DNA of 64,000 bases, taken from Catellatospora sichuanensis (lineage in GTDB: Bacteria; Actinomycetota; Actinomycetes; Mycobacteriales; Micromonosporaceae). The notes under the pieces were generated by a model, which was given only the letters and a program-made list of their open reading frames with translations, did no database searches and was not told where the DNA came from. The stretch is from the NCBI RefSeq assembly GCF_007483665.1, contig NZ_VIQO01000024.1:182928-246927 (forward strand). The letters are read 5' to 3'. Position 1 is the first letter of the stretch, and every line of letters starts with the position of its first letter. The position numbers and the translations under genes were made by a program. Of the stretch, positions 44,013 to 52,124 are shown piece by piece.

Positions 44013-45293
44013 TCAGCCGGTGCGGGGGAACAGGCCGATCCGGCCGTGGTACTCGCGGCCGAGCTCGTCGGTGTCCGAGCCCACCAGCAGGCCCTGCGGG
44101 GTGGTGGCGAACGCGCGCACGCCCACGCCGCGGCTGCGGGTCGGGTTCCAGGGCAGGGCCATCCCGGTCACCGGGTCGATCGCGGCGACGCCGGGGCGCT
44201 CCACCGCACCCGGCCCGGCGGACTCCATGCCGTACGGGTTGTCCAGCCAGCGCTGGTGCCCGCCGACGTAGACGGCGCCGCCCACGATCTCGACGGCGTA
44301 CAGCGAGTCGCCGCCGGTGTGGTTGACCCAGGTGGGGCGGACCTTGCCGGTGGCGTAGGTCTCGAACCGGGCTGCCGTGTCGCAGTTGATTTCGTAGCCG
44401 CTGAGCCGGCCGGTGGTGACGATGACGAAGTACTCGCCGTCGGGGGAGAAGTCGGCCGCACGCATATAGGTGTCGAAGCCCTCCCGGCACAGCGGGACGT
44501 ACGCGTCGGTCGACCAGTTGGCGGCCTTCGACGGGTTGCCGGTCAGGTCGAACATCGCGGCCTGCACCCGGCGGGCCGACCCGACCCGGGTGAACGCGCC
44601 GATCGCCAGCAGCCGGTCACCGGCCGGCGAGATCGCGATGTCCTCGACCTTCACCCGGCCGATCTCCGGGGCGTCCAGCCGCGCGTCGAACACCGGGTCC
44701 ACCAGGCCGGTGAGCGCGTCGATCCGGGCCAGGCCGCGCCGCGGCACGTCGTTGACCGCGGTGAACGAACCGCCGAGGTAGAGCCACGGTCCGTCGACGG
44801 CCAGCCCGCGCACGTCGCCCCAGTTGATCGAGGCGTCGAAGCCCTCGACCTGCTCGCCGGTGGCCAGGTCTAGCCGGGCGAGCCCGCGCTGCTCCTCCTC
44901 GTCGATCTCCTCGAACGAGCCGCCGACGAACACCGAGTTGTCCGGGCCGGGGGTCAGCGAATAGACCATGCCGTCCACGTCCGGGTCGAAGTCGAGCACG
45001 GCCCCGGTGTGCAGGTCGAAGGCGAACAGGTGCTCGCGCTCGTACTCCTCGGTGCCGGCGTTGTCGCTCACCCTGGTGAAGTCGCCGCCGACCACGACGA
45101 TCTGCCCGACGACGGCCAGCGCGTGCACCTCGCCGTCGAGAATATGCGGCGTCCAGTCGGCGGGATCCTCGTCCACGGTGCGCACGGCGCGCGGTTTCAG
45201 GTTCTCGGCCGGGGCCTGGGGTTCGGCCGCCCACACGGCGGCGGGTAGGGCCATCGCGGCCAGGGCGGCCAGCGATACCACGCGATGGCGCAT
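44013..45293 (-). CDS. Secreted beta-propeller-like repeat protein
   Basis: 426 aa. Cleavable signal peptide (about 1-27, LAALAAMALPAAVWAAEPQ). The body has repeated blades of the form xxGGxFxxxxxxxxRxxLARxDxxTG, for example FVGGSFEEIDEEEQRGLARL and YLGGSFTAVNDVPRRGLAR, plus a later VYVGGHQRWLDN copy, characteristic of WD40/NHL-like propeller proteins with delta-60 repeats. One Cys pair (VPLCREGFD, YEINCDTA) may form a disulfide. It is an extracellular binding or scaffold protein; ligand unknown. ATG 45293 has GAGGAG 8 nt upstream. Confidence 0.8.
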   Translation of the reverse strand: MRHRVVSLAALAAMALPAAVWAAEPQAPAENLKPRAVRTVDEDPADWTPHILDGEVHALAVVGQIVVVGGDFTRVSDNAGTEEYEREHLFAFDLHTGAVLDFDPDVDGMVYSLTPGPDNSVFVGGSFEEIDEEEQRGLARLDLATGEQVEGFDASINWGDVRGLAVDGPWLYLGGSFTAVNDVPRRGLARIDALTGLVDPVFDARLDAPEIGRVKVEDIAISPAGDRLLAIGAFTRVGSARRVQAAMFDLTGNPSKAANWSTDAYVPLCREGFDTYMRAADFSPDGEYFVIVTTGRLSGYEINCDTAARFETYATGKVRPTWVNHTGGDSLYAVEIVGGAVYVGGHQRWLDNPYGMESAGPGAVERPGVAAIDPVTGMALPWNPTRSRGVGVRAFATTPQGLLVGSDTDELGREYHGRIGLFPRTG

Positions 45294-45354
45294 CAGGACG
45301 TCTCCTCGCAAATCCGGGCATTCCTCCCCTGGTTAACGAGGCGACCGAAAAGAA

Positions 45355-45392
45355 GGGCACCCTTCCCGGCTGGTCAGTCGAGAAGGGTGCCC
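45355..45392 (-). terminator. Terminator downstream of glbO (GGGCACCCTTC hairpin)
   Basis: GGGCACCCTTC (45355-45365) pairs with GAAGGGTGCCC (45382-45392), loop 16 nt, 18 bp past the glbO stop on the minus strand. Related in sequence to the GGAAGGGCACCTTC repeat family. Confidence 0.75.
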
Positions 45393-45410
45393 AAGGTCAC
45401 TCAGTGCTGC

Positions 45411-45827
45411 TCAGTGATCAGCGTTCACCATGAAGAACGCTGCCCGCTCCAGGTAGTCCCACAGCATCTTGTCCAGCTCGGGGCTGAGTTCGAGGACGTC
45501 GACGGCGTGGCGCATGTGGCGCAGCCAGGCGTCGCGCTCGACGCTGCCGATGACGAACGGGGCATGCCGCATCCGCAGCCGGGGGTGCCCGCGCTCCTGC
45601 GAGTAGGTGGTCGGGCCGCCCCAGTACTGGATCAGGAAGAGCCGCAGCCGCTCGTTGGCCGGGCCGAGGTCTTCCTCCGGGTACATCGGGCGCATCACCG
45701 GGTCGGTCGCGACGCCGGCGTAGAACTCGTCCACGAGCAGTCGGAAGGCGTCCTCACCGCCGAGCAGCTCGAAGTAGTTCGGAGTCGGGAGGGCGGTCGA
45801 CGCGGGGGCGGCGGGCTGGTCACTCAC
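45411..45827 (-). CDS. glbO: Truncated hemoglobin, group II (GlbO)
   Basis: 138 aa 2-on-2 globin. B-helix LVDEFYAGVATDPVMRPMYP carries Phe-B9/Tyr-B10. The group II Trp-G8 and the CD/E region are in YWGGPTTYSQERGHPRL, and the proximal His-F8 is in RMRHAPFVIG. HbO binds O2 tightly, associates with the membrane and is linked to oxidase function and redox protection in mycobacteria. GTG 45827 has no ribosome site but TAGCCT lies 7 nt upstream, so it is probably leaderless. Confidence 0.93.
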   Translation of the reverse strand: MSDQPAAPASTALPTPNYFELLGGEDAFRLLVDEFYAGVATDPVMRPMYPEEDLGPANERLRLFLIQYWGGPTTYSQERGHPRLRMRHAPFVIGSVERDAWLRHMRHAVDVLELSPELDKMLWDYLERAAFFMVNADH

Positions 45828-45834
45828 CAGCCCT

Positions 45835-45840
45835 AGGCTA
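45835..45840 (-). promoter_or_regulatory. -10 element for leaderless glbO
   Basis: On the minus strand TAGCCT, AGGGCTG, then GTG 45827. It overlaps the stop codon of the upstream MFS gene. Confidence 0.42.
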
Positions 45841-47181
45841 CCCGGCGACCGGAGCCTCGTTGAGCCGCCGGGCGCGCTCGATGGCTGCGGTGAAGCGCTC
45901 GTGCGGCGGCCACGCGCTGAGCGCCACCAGCACCAGCACCACACCGGCCACGCTCCACAGGCCGATGACCTGGTGCAGGGGCCAGTGGTTGGCCAGCACG
46001 CCGGTGATCAGCACCGCGCCGCCCTGCATCACCTGCACGCCGCCCTGCATCACGCCGAACGCGCGGGCCCGGTAGACGTTCGGCAGCGCCTGCACGAACA
46101 GCGCGTTGATGGTGGGCAGCATGCCGGCCAGGCAGAAGCCGCAGGCCGCCGCCATCAGGCACACCGCGAACAGTGACGGGTTGAGCAGCGCCGGGACCAG
46201 CATGATCGGGGTGAGCACGGCCAGCGGCCGGATCAGCGACCGGCGCACGTGCGGTGCCATGAACCGGCCGACCACGATGCCGCCCAGCACGTAACCGGCC
46301 GGATTGGCGAGCATGATCATGCCTTGCGCGAAGCCGCGCTCGGAATCTCCGTCGAGCGTCAGGTGGTGTGCCCAGACCGCGGCGAGGCCCTCCGGCACGA
46401 TCGCGAACAGGGTCACGCTGAAGACGAGCACGGCGATGGCGCGCAGCGCGGGGATCCCGAAGACCACCCGGAAGCCGTCGGCGGTCTCCCGGACCAGGTT
46501 GCGGCGCGCGCTCGGGTTGCCCATCGCAGGTCGGTGCCGCACCACGAACGTCAGCAGCAGCGCCGAGACGGCGAAGGTGCCGGCGTCGAGCAGCAGCGAC
46601 ATCCGCGGGTTCATGGCGGCCAGCAGGCCGCCGGCGAGGTAGCCGCCGATCTGGGCGGCCTGGCCCGCGCTGATGTTCAGCGATATCCCCACCACCAGGC
46701 GGTCGCCGGTGAGGATGGCCGGATACAGCGCGGAGCGGGCGGCCTCGTAGGGCGGGTTGCCCAGGGCGGTGAGGAAGAGCAGGCCGATCAGGACCGGGAC
46801 CGGCAGGCCGGGCACCGCGACCAGCGCGATGAGCACCATCCGCGCCAGATCACTGACGATCATGACCGAGCGGTACGGGTACCGCTCGGCGACCGCGGCC
46901 AGCATCGGGCCCAGCAGCACCCACGGCGCGAAGCTGATCGCGAAGGTCGCCGCGGCCATGCCGGCCGACTGCGTCTGCTCGTAGACCAGCGTGGTGACCG
47001 CGGCCTTGGCCAGGTAGTCGCCGATCCAGGACAGCACGCTCGCACCGAGCATGCCCCGGTACTCGCGGATGGCGAGCACCTCACCGAAGGTCGCGCGGTG
47101 CTCGGGTTGCGAGCCGGGCGGATCGTTCGGCGGGGGTGTGTTGGTGCGAGTGGGGTGGTGCACCACCGGATGGTCCTCCAT
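45838..47181 (-). CDS. Major facilitator superfamily efflux-type transporter
   Basis: 447 aa with about 12 hydrophobic segments in two halves. The intracellular loop 2-3 motif appears as AVAERYPYRSVMIVSDLARM, and inner helices carry GNPPYEAARSALYPA, typical of the macrolide-exporter-like MFS subfamily. N-terminal 30 residues are hydrophilic (PTRTNTPPPNDPPGSQPE). Probably a proton-driven exporter of unknown substrate. It lies 10 bp upstream of glbO on the same strand, but glbO has its own candidate promoter. Confidence 0.9.
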   Translation of the reverse strand: MEDHPVVHHPTRTNTPPPNDPPGSQPEHRATFGEVLAIREYRGMLGASVLSWIGDYLAKAAVTTLVYEQTQSAGMAAATFAISFAPWVLLGPMLAAVAERYPYRSVMIVSDLARMVLIALVAVPGLPVPVLIGLLFLTALGNPPYEAARSALYPAILTGDRLVVGISLNISAGQAAQIGGYLAGGLLAAMNPRMSLLLDAGTFAVSALLLTFVVRHRPAMGNPSARRNLVRETADGFRVVFGIPALRAIAVLVFSVTLFAIVPEGLAAVWAHHLTLDGDSERGFAQGMIMLANPAGYVLGGIVVGRFMAPHVRRSLIRPLAVLTPIMLVPALLNPSLFAVCLMAAACGFCLAGMLPTINALFVQALPNVYRARAFGVMQGGVQVMQGGAVLITGVLANHWPLHQVIGLWSVAGVVLVLVALSAWPPHERFTAAIERARRLNEAPVAG

Positions 47182-47322
47182 CGATCACGACATTGGTGTC
47201 GAGGACCGCCATCCTGTCGCAGAGTCACGCCGAATGACCGTCCCAGAAGGGATGTCGTCGGTTGATTCTGCCCGATCGGTGGATAAAGCGCTAGCCTCTA
47301 CGGCTGATGCCACGCTGTCCGG

Positions 47323-48339
47323 TCAGGGGGCTGTCGGCTCCTCAGCGGGCACCGGTGCCCGCAGCGAGCGGGTCGCCTGCATCTGCGCCGCGATGCCCGA
47401 GGCCTCGAGCGCTTCAGTGAGCCGGCGGCGTATCTCCCGCTGCAGGTCCCACTGCCGGTCGGCGGAGGTCTTGCAGACGGTGCGGATCACCGCGCCGTCC
47501 ACGCTGATGCTCTCGACGCCCAGCACCTGCGGCGGCTCCACGAAGTCGGCGGACCACTCGGGATCGCGCGAGAAGGCGTCGACCGCCTCGCGCAGCACCG
47601 ACGTCGCCTCCTCCACGCCGACGAAGCCGATCGGCACGTCGATCATGACGGTGGCCCAGCCCTGGCTCTTGTTGCCGACGCGGACGATCTCGCCGTTGCG
47701 CACGTACCAGATCACGCCACGGGCGTCGCGGATGGTGACGGTGCGCAGGCCGACCGACTCGACCACACCGATCGCCTCGCCGGTGTCGATCACGTCGCCC
47801 ACCCCGTACTGGTCCTCCAGCAGCATGAACAGGCCCGCGATCAGGTCCTTGACCAGTGACTGCGCGCCGAAGCCGAGGGCCACGCCGACGATGCCGAGGC
47901 TGGCGATGAGCGGGCCGACATTGATGGAGAACTCGCTGAGCACGATCAGGAAGGCGACCGAGAACACCGCCACGGTGACCATGCTCTTGAGCACCGAGCC
48001 GATGGCCTCGGCGCGCTGGCGCCGGCGCTCGGGGAACATGCTCCCGGCGTTCAGTACCGAGACCGGCACCTTCTCCCGGATCGGCCGCAGCATCGTCGGC
48101 ACCTTGCCCTGCGCGGTGCGTGCCACGATCTTGTTGATCGTGTGATTCAGCAGCGCGCGGGCGATCATCGCCACGAGAATGATGACGATGATGCGCAGCG
48201 GCTTGATGAGGATGTAGTAGCCGCCGTCGGCCAGCCACTGCGAGTCGGAGAAGTTGTAGACGCCCTTGCAGATGGGGTCCTGCAGGCACGCGGTGGAGGG
48301 GGTCTCCGAGGGGTCGGGGGCGAGAAGGCTCAACGGCAT
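47323..48339 (-). CDS. MscS-family mechanosensitive ion channel
   Basis: 338 aa. Membrane helices are near 42-62 (IIVIILVAMIARALL), 112-133 (VTVAVFSVAFLIVL) and 143-165 (the pore helix VGVALGFGAQSLVKDLIAG, matching the TM3 signature). A cytosolic beta domain follows (IWYVRNGEIVRVGN, where the N-G-x-I/V turn is diagnostic) and a C-terminal cage domain. It releases solutes on hypo-osmotic shock. About 180 bp separates it from the divergent HNH gene. Confidence 0.93.
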   Translation of the reverse strand: MPLSLLAPDPSETPSTACLQDPICKGVYNFSDSQWLADGGYYILIKPLRIIVIILVAMIARALLNHTINKIVARTAQGKVPTMLRPIREKVPVSVLNAGSMFPERRRQRAEAIGSVLKSMVTVAVFSVAFLIVLSEFSINVGPLIASLGIVGVALGFGAQSLVKDLIAGLFMLLEDQYGVGDVIDTGEAIGVVESVGLRTVTIRDARGVIWYVRNGEIVRVGNKSQGWATVMIDVPIGFVGVEEATSVLREAVDAFSRDPEWSADFVEPPQVLGVESISVDGAVIRTVCKTSADRQWDLQREIRRRLTEALEASGIAAQMQATRSLRAPVPAEEPTAP

Positions 48340-48538
48340 GGCTAACTGGCTACCTCATCAGTCGGTCGGTGGTGCGGGCGGCCTTGGTGGACTTTCCTCG
48401 CATATGCCAATGAGCAGGGCATAACGCGGCTGAGAATTCATGAGACCGCCGCAAATTGTAGGTGCATTCACCAGATCAATCGGGGACGATGGTCACAATG
48501 ACGCGATGACGTGACTGTGCCGCCGGAGGGTGAGACCG

Positions 48539-49057
48539 ATGCCTGACATACGACCCACAGCCGCCTCCGCCGCGTTGCTCCTCAACGCGACCTATGAACC
48601 GCTGTGTGTCGTGTCCGTGCGCCGGGCCGCCATTCTCATTCTCTCGGGCAAGGCCGTCTGCGTCGCCGACGGCGACGGGGTGCTGCACAGCTCTCGCGCC
48701 CGGGTGCCGGTCCCCCTGGTCGCCAAACTCACCCGATACGTGCGGGTGCCCTATCGCACCCAGGTCGGCCTGTCCCGGCGCGCCATATTCGCGCGCGACG
48801 GCGGGCGCTGCGTCTACTGCCAGGGCCCCGCCGAGACGATCGACCACGTGCACCCGCGATCCAAGGGCGGGCAGCACGCCTGGGAGAACGTGGTCGCCGC
48901 CTGCGCACGCTGTAACCATCACAAGGGCGACAAGACGCTGGCCGACCTCGGCTGGCGTCTTCCCATGAAGCCCACGGTGCCGCACGGCGCGATCTGGCGC
49001 GTGCTCGGCCACCGCACCCCGGACCCGCGCTGGGCGCAGTGGCTGGAGACGGTCTGA
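48539..49057 (+). CDS. HNH endonuclease
   Basis: 172 aa. The C-terminal half has a complete HNH motif: ETIDHVHPRSKGGQHAWEN, then VAACARCNHHKGD, with CxxC (CVYC) and CARC supplying a structural zinc. The N-terminal half (ALLLNATYEPLCVVSVRRA) is the conserved actinobacterial leader of this group. It probably acts in DNA repair or mobile-element defence, but no partner gene indicates which. ATG 48539 has GGAGGG 9 nt upstream, preferred to GTG 48530. The convergent sortase gene begins 3 bp downstream. Confidence 0.92.
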   Translation: MPDIRPTAASAALLLNATYEPLCVVSVRRAAILILSGKAVCVADGDGVLHSSRARVPVPLVAKLTRYVRVPYRTQVGLSRRAIFARDGGRCVYCQGPAETIDHVHPRSKGGQHAWENVVAACARCNHHKGDKTLADLGWRLPMKPTVPHGAIWRVLGHRTPDPRWAQWLETV

Positions 49058-49060
49058 GGT

Positions 49061-49678
49061 TCAGGCCTTGTGGGCACTGACAAGGCTCGCGAACACCACG
49101 ATGTTGTCCGCGTAGCCCAGCTCGCCACCCACCCAGCGCCCACCGCAGGTGATCAGCCGTAGCCCGGGCCGGGTGTAGTCGTGGTAGATCCGGTCGACGG
49201 GCAGGCTCTGCTTGCTGAACCGCTCGACCGTGTTGACCTCGAACACGGTGACCCGGTTGTCCCGGCGCGTGATCTCGATCTTCGCGCCGGGCTTCAGCTC
49301 GTCGAGGCGGTGGAATACGCCGGGCTTGTCCTTGGTGTCCACGTGCCCGACGATGATCGCCGGCCCGTACTGCCCGGGGGAGGGCCCGTCGTCGAACCAG
49401 CCGGCCTCGTTGCGCAGCAGCAGCGAGGGGGTGTCGATCGCGCCGCGTTCGTCCAGGCCAACCCCGTGGATGTACGCCTTGACCTTGATCGTCGGGATCT
49501 GGATCCGCAGCGGGCGGCTCGGGCCGAGCACCGGGAACTCGCCCGGCGGAGCCTTGCCGGGTCCTCGGAACAGTTCGGCGAACGAGAAGCCGTTGGCCTT
49601 GCCCAGCCCGATGCCGACACTGAACATCCCGACCAGGAGCAGCACCACGGCCAGCGGCCCGCGCAGACGGCGCAGCAC
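49061..49678 (-). CDS. Class F sortase
   Basis: 205 aa. N-terminal membrane anchor (about 8-25, AVVLLLVGMFSVGIG), then the sortase beta-barrel: catalytic His in IIVGHVDTKDKPG, catalytic Cys in LRLITCGGRW, and the Arg in the same segment. Class F sortases attach proteins to the actinobacterial cell wall. It lies 4 bp from the preceding secreted protein with a sorting-like tail on the same strand, so that protein is its likely substrate. Confidence 0.92.
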   Translation of the reverse strand: MLRRLRGPLAVVLLLVGMFSVGIGLGKANGFSFAELFRGPGKAPPGEFPVLGPSRPLRIQIPTIKVKAYIHGVGLDERGAIDTPSLLLRNEAGWFDDGPSPGQYGPAIIVGHVDTKDKPGVFHRLDELKPGAKIEITRRDNRVTVFEVNTVERFSKQSLPVDRIYHDYTRPGLRLITCGGRWVGGELGYADNIVVFASLVSAHKA

Positions 49679-49682
49679 GGCG

Positions 49683-50177
49683 TCAGGCGGGGGTCAGCGG
49701 GCCGCGCCCGCGCCGTCGCGACAGCAGCAGCACGCCCAGGCCCAGGCCCATCGCCGTGGCACCCGCGCCGATCAGCGTCGCGCCGCCGTCCCCGGCCAGC
49801 GCGCCGCCGCCGGTGTTGGGGCCGTGCTGCGGGCTGTCGTGGTTGACCACCCACAGCGTGGTGGTGGCGGTCTGCCGGCTCGGACAGGTCAGCTTCACGT
49901 TGTAGCCGCCGGCCTTCTTCTTCTCGGGCACCGTGGCCGCCGCGATCAGGTACACGTTGACCGGCTCCACGGTGACCGTGCCGAACGCCTCGGAGTGCAC
50001 CTTCGCGTTGTTCAGCGCGTCGCCGCAGCTGGCGCGGATCGCGACCTGGAAGCCGGCCTGGATCGTGCTCGGGTTGACCTCGACGAAGACACCCTCGGCG
50101 TGCGCGGGCGCCGGCGCGGTGAGCGCCGCGACGGCCAGCGCCACGGCACCGGCCGCCACCCGGAGAGCAGACCGCAT
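49683..50177 (-). CDS. Secreted protein with sortase-like C-terminal signal
   Basis: 164 aa. Signal peptide (about 1-27, ALAVAALTAPAPAHAEG). A compact Cys-containing domain (ASCGDALNNAKVHSE, KLTCPSRQTATTTLW) follows. The end is GPNTGGGALAGDGG, then a hydrophobic helix (ATLIGAGATAMGLGLGVLLL) and an Arg-rich tail (SRRRGRG): a cell-wall sorting signal layout, with P-N-T-G-G in place of canonical LPxTG. It is 4 bp upstream of the sortase F gene. Role of the domain unknown. ATG 50177 chosen; GGGGG is 5 nt upstream. Confidence 0.78.
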   Translation of the reverse strand: MRSALRVAAGAVALAVAALTAPAPAHAEGVFVEVNPSTIQAGFQVAIRASCGDALNNAKVHSEAFGTVTVEPVNVYLIAAATVPEKKKAGGYNVKLTCPSRQTATTTLWVVNHDSPQHGPNTGGGALAGDGGATLIGAGATAMGLGLGVLLLSRRRGRGPLTPA

Positions 50178-50352
50178 GTTTCCCCCAAATCGGTTATCCC
50201 GCCCGATCACCCCGGGCTAGCCCAAATCCTCTCATCCACCCATCACCCCACACCCCCCGAAACATGAAAAAAGGCCCGAAACGGACGCCGGGCGACCCGC
50301 CCATCGCCTCGCGGATCGCGGTCGCCGGGTCGCGGATCGCACCAAGATCGCC

Positions 50353-50413
50353 CGACTTGCCTGGCACCCGTGCGTATCTTGACCGCCCATTCGCCCACTT
50401 GCCTGGCAAGTCG
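50353..50413. repeat. CGACTTGCC palindrome
   Basis: CGACTTGCC (50353-50361) pairs with GGCAAGTCG (50405-50413); the loop also contains a second CTTGCCTGGCA copy. It lies in the 378 bp intergenic stretch 50178-50555, which otherwise has only a poly-C/GA stretch at 50240-50275 and the G-rich tract below. Confidence 0.7.
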
Positions 50414-50427
50414 AGTGATCATGACCG

Positions 50428-50556
50428 GGCCGCCGGGCGCCGGGCCGCCGGGCGCCGGGCGCCGGGACCGCCGGGCGCCGGGATCGCGGGGCGGCGGGCG
50501 GTAGGGCAGGGCGGCGGGCCAGCCCGGAGGGCGGGGCGGCCCGGAGGAGGGCGGGT
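50428..50556. repeat. Tandem GCCGGGC low-complexity, extremely G-rich tract
   Basis: Imperfect tandem copies of GCCGGGC (about 50428-50480) grade into GGCGGGC/GGGCGG runs up to the 3' end of the Lrp gene. On the + strand it is about three-quarters or more G in places. Many GGG runs allow G-quadruplex formation. Confidence 0.75.
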
Positions 50557-50999
50557 CAGGAGGCGGTGGGTGGGGTGAGGGGGCGCCAGGCGAGAGGGGT
50601 GGAGAGGATGAGGGTGCTGGAGGGGCGGCCGTGGGGGGCCAGGCGGTCGATGAGGGCTTCGAAGGCGTCCATCGAGGTCGCGGCGACCTTGAGGACGCTG
50701 CAGGCGTCGCCCGTGATGCGGTGGATCTCCAGGATCTCCGGCCATTCGGGCACCGACGGGTCGCGCAGCACGCAACCCGCGCCGTAGCAGGACATCTGGA
50801 TCAGCGCGACGACCGGCCGGCCGGCCGCGGTCAGGTCCACGTGCGCCCGATAACCGGCGATCACGCCGGATTCCTCCAGTCGCCGCACCCGCTCGGCGAC
50901 CGCCGGCGGGGACAGGTGCACCCGCCGGGACAGCTCACTGAAGGACAGCCGAGCGTCCTCCTGCAGCTCGCGCAGCAGCGCCCAATCCATGTCGTCCAC
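50556..50999 (-). CDS. Lrp/AsnC-family regulator (probable kynurenine-pathway regulator)
   Basis: 147 aa. Helix-turn-helix at about 8-55 (LRELQEDARLSFSELSRRV, LSPPAVAERVRRLEESG), then an alpha/beta RAM effector domain ending LILSTPLAWRPL. Lrp/AsnC proteins bind amino acids or related ligands. KynR of Pseudomonas, which controls tryptophan catabolism, is of this family, and this gene is divergent from kynA, so kynurenine or tryptophan is a likely effector. GTG 50999 follows GAAGGG. The perfect palindrome TTCGTAAACGAA lies just upstream. Confidence 0.88.
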   Translation of the reverse strand: MDDMDWALLRELQEDARLSFSELSRRVHLSPPAVAERVRRLEESGVIAGYRAHVDLTAAGRPVVALIQMSCYGAGCVLRDPSVPEWPEILEIHRITGDACSVLKVAATSMDAFEALIDRLAPHGRPSSTLILSTPLAWRPLTPPTAS

Positions 51000-51012
51000 G
51001 ACGCGCTTTCCC

Positions 51013-51024
51013 TTCGTAAACGAA
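51013..51024. promoter_or_regulatory. Candidate Lrp-type operator between the regulator and kynA
   Basis: TTCGTAAACGAA is a perfect 5+2+5 palindrome 14 bp upstream of the regulator GTG, in the 142 bp divergent region. Placement suggests autoregulation and control of kynA. Single sequence, untested. Confidence 0.42.
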
Positions 51025-51141
51025 ACGCCCCTACCCCAGTATGAACGTTAAGCGGATCGCCCCGAGTGCCGTTGATTCGGCATTCCATCCGAGGGCCTCA
51101 CGGAGACATCATGACGTTGACCAGAGCACCTGGAGGAACGC

Positions 51142-52032
51142 GTGACCGCTCCATCGACGACGACCGCAGCCGTACGCCCGGCGACCGCGCAGGAACGCGC
51201 CGAGCGCGCCGAAGCCAACGGCGGTGAGCCGACCCTGGAGTTCGCCCAGCGCACGCCGTATGACGCGTACGTGCATGCGAGCACCCTGCACACGCTGCAG
51301 CAGACGCTGAGCAAGGACCCGGGCGAGATGTCCTTCCTCATGATCAGCCAGGTGATGGAGCTGTACTTCGGGCTGGTGCGCTTCGAGCTGCGGGAGACGC
51401 AGCGGCTGCTGGCCGAGGACGACGTGTGGGGCGCGCTCGCCCCGCTGCGGCGTACCGCGCTGCACCTGGACGGGCTGAACGCGGCCTGGAACGCGCTGCA
51501 CTGGATGACGCCGGCCGACTTCAACCGGTTCCGCAACCTGCTCGGTGAGGGCTCGGGCTTCCAGTCGGCGATGTACCGGCACCTGGAGTTCCTGCTCGGG
51601 CTGAAGACCGCGTCGCTGATCCGCCCGTTCCAGCGCCAGGACGAGGTCTACCACGACCTGCTGGCGTCGCTGAACGGCACGAGCGTGTGGGACGACGTGA
51701 TCGCGCTGCTGTCCCGCCAGGGCTTCGACATCCCCGCCGAGCTGCTGACCCGCGACTTCGCGGTGGAGCACGAGGCGCACCCGGCGGTCGAGGCGGCGTG
51801 GGTGCAGATCTACGAGAACGAGGGTCCGGACAACCACCTGCGGATGCTCGGCGAGGCGCTGACCGAGGTGGCCGAGCGCTTCGACGACTGGCGGCACCGG
51901 CACCTCAAGGCGGTGGCGCGCACGATGGGCGCGAAGGTCGGCAGCGGCGGCTCCAACGGCTACGCCTGGCTCCAGCGCAGCATGGCCCGCACGGTCTTCC
52001 CCGAGATCTGGACCGCCCGCACCGCCATGTAA
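51142..52032 (+). CDS. kynA: Tryptophan 2,3-dioxygenase
   Basis: 296 aa heme enzyme that opens the indole ring of tryptophan to N-formylkynurenine. TDO hallmarks: TPYDAYVHASTLHTLQQ (substrate site), MSFLMISQVMELYFGLV, GEGSGFQSAMYRHLEFLLG, ending with WRHRHLKAVARTMGAK. The GSGGSNG loop near the C terminus is the conserved active-site lid. GTG 51142 follows GGAGG by 5 nt. First gene of the tryptophan degradation cluster, separated from kynU by a dispersed palindrome. Confidence 0.96.
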   Translation: MTAPSTTTAAVRPATAQERAERAEANGGEPTLEFAQRTPYDAYVHASTLHTLQQTLSKDPGEMSFLMISQVMELYFGLVRFELRETQRLLAEDDVWGALAPLRRTALHLDGLNAAWNALHWMTPADFNRFRNLLGEGSGFQSAMYRHLEFLLGLKTASLIRPFQRQDEVYHDLLASLNGTSVWDDVIALLSRQGFDIPAELLTRDFAVEHEAHPAVEAAWVQIYENEGPDNHLRMLGEALTEVAERFDDWRHRHLKAVARTMGAKVGSGGSNGYAWLQRSMARTVFPEIWTARTAM

Positions 52033-52037
52033 AGCGT

Positions 52038-52092
52038 GATCATGAACTTATGGCACGGGTCGACGGCGTGTCGGTGCCATAACCTCCTGATC
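52038..52092. repeat. GATCATGAACTT dispersed palindrome family, copy 2
   Basis: GATCATGAACTTATGGCAC (52038-52056) pairs imperfectly with 52074-52092 (GTGCCATAACCTCCTGATC). The central TCGACGGCGTGTCG is shared, in reverse orientation, with copies at 22661-22722 and 57186-57240. Located between kynA and kynU. Confidence 0.87.
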
Positions 52093-52124
52093 AGGACGAC
52101 ATTCGAGACAACAGCGAGAGCAGC

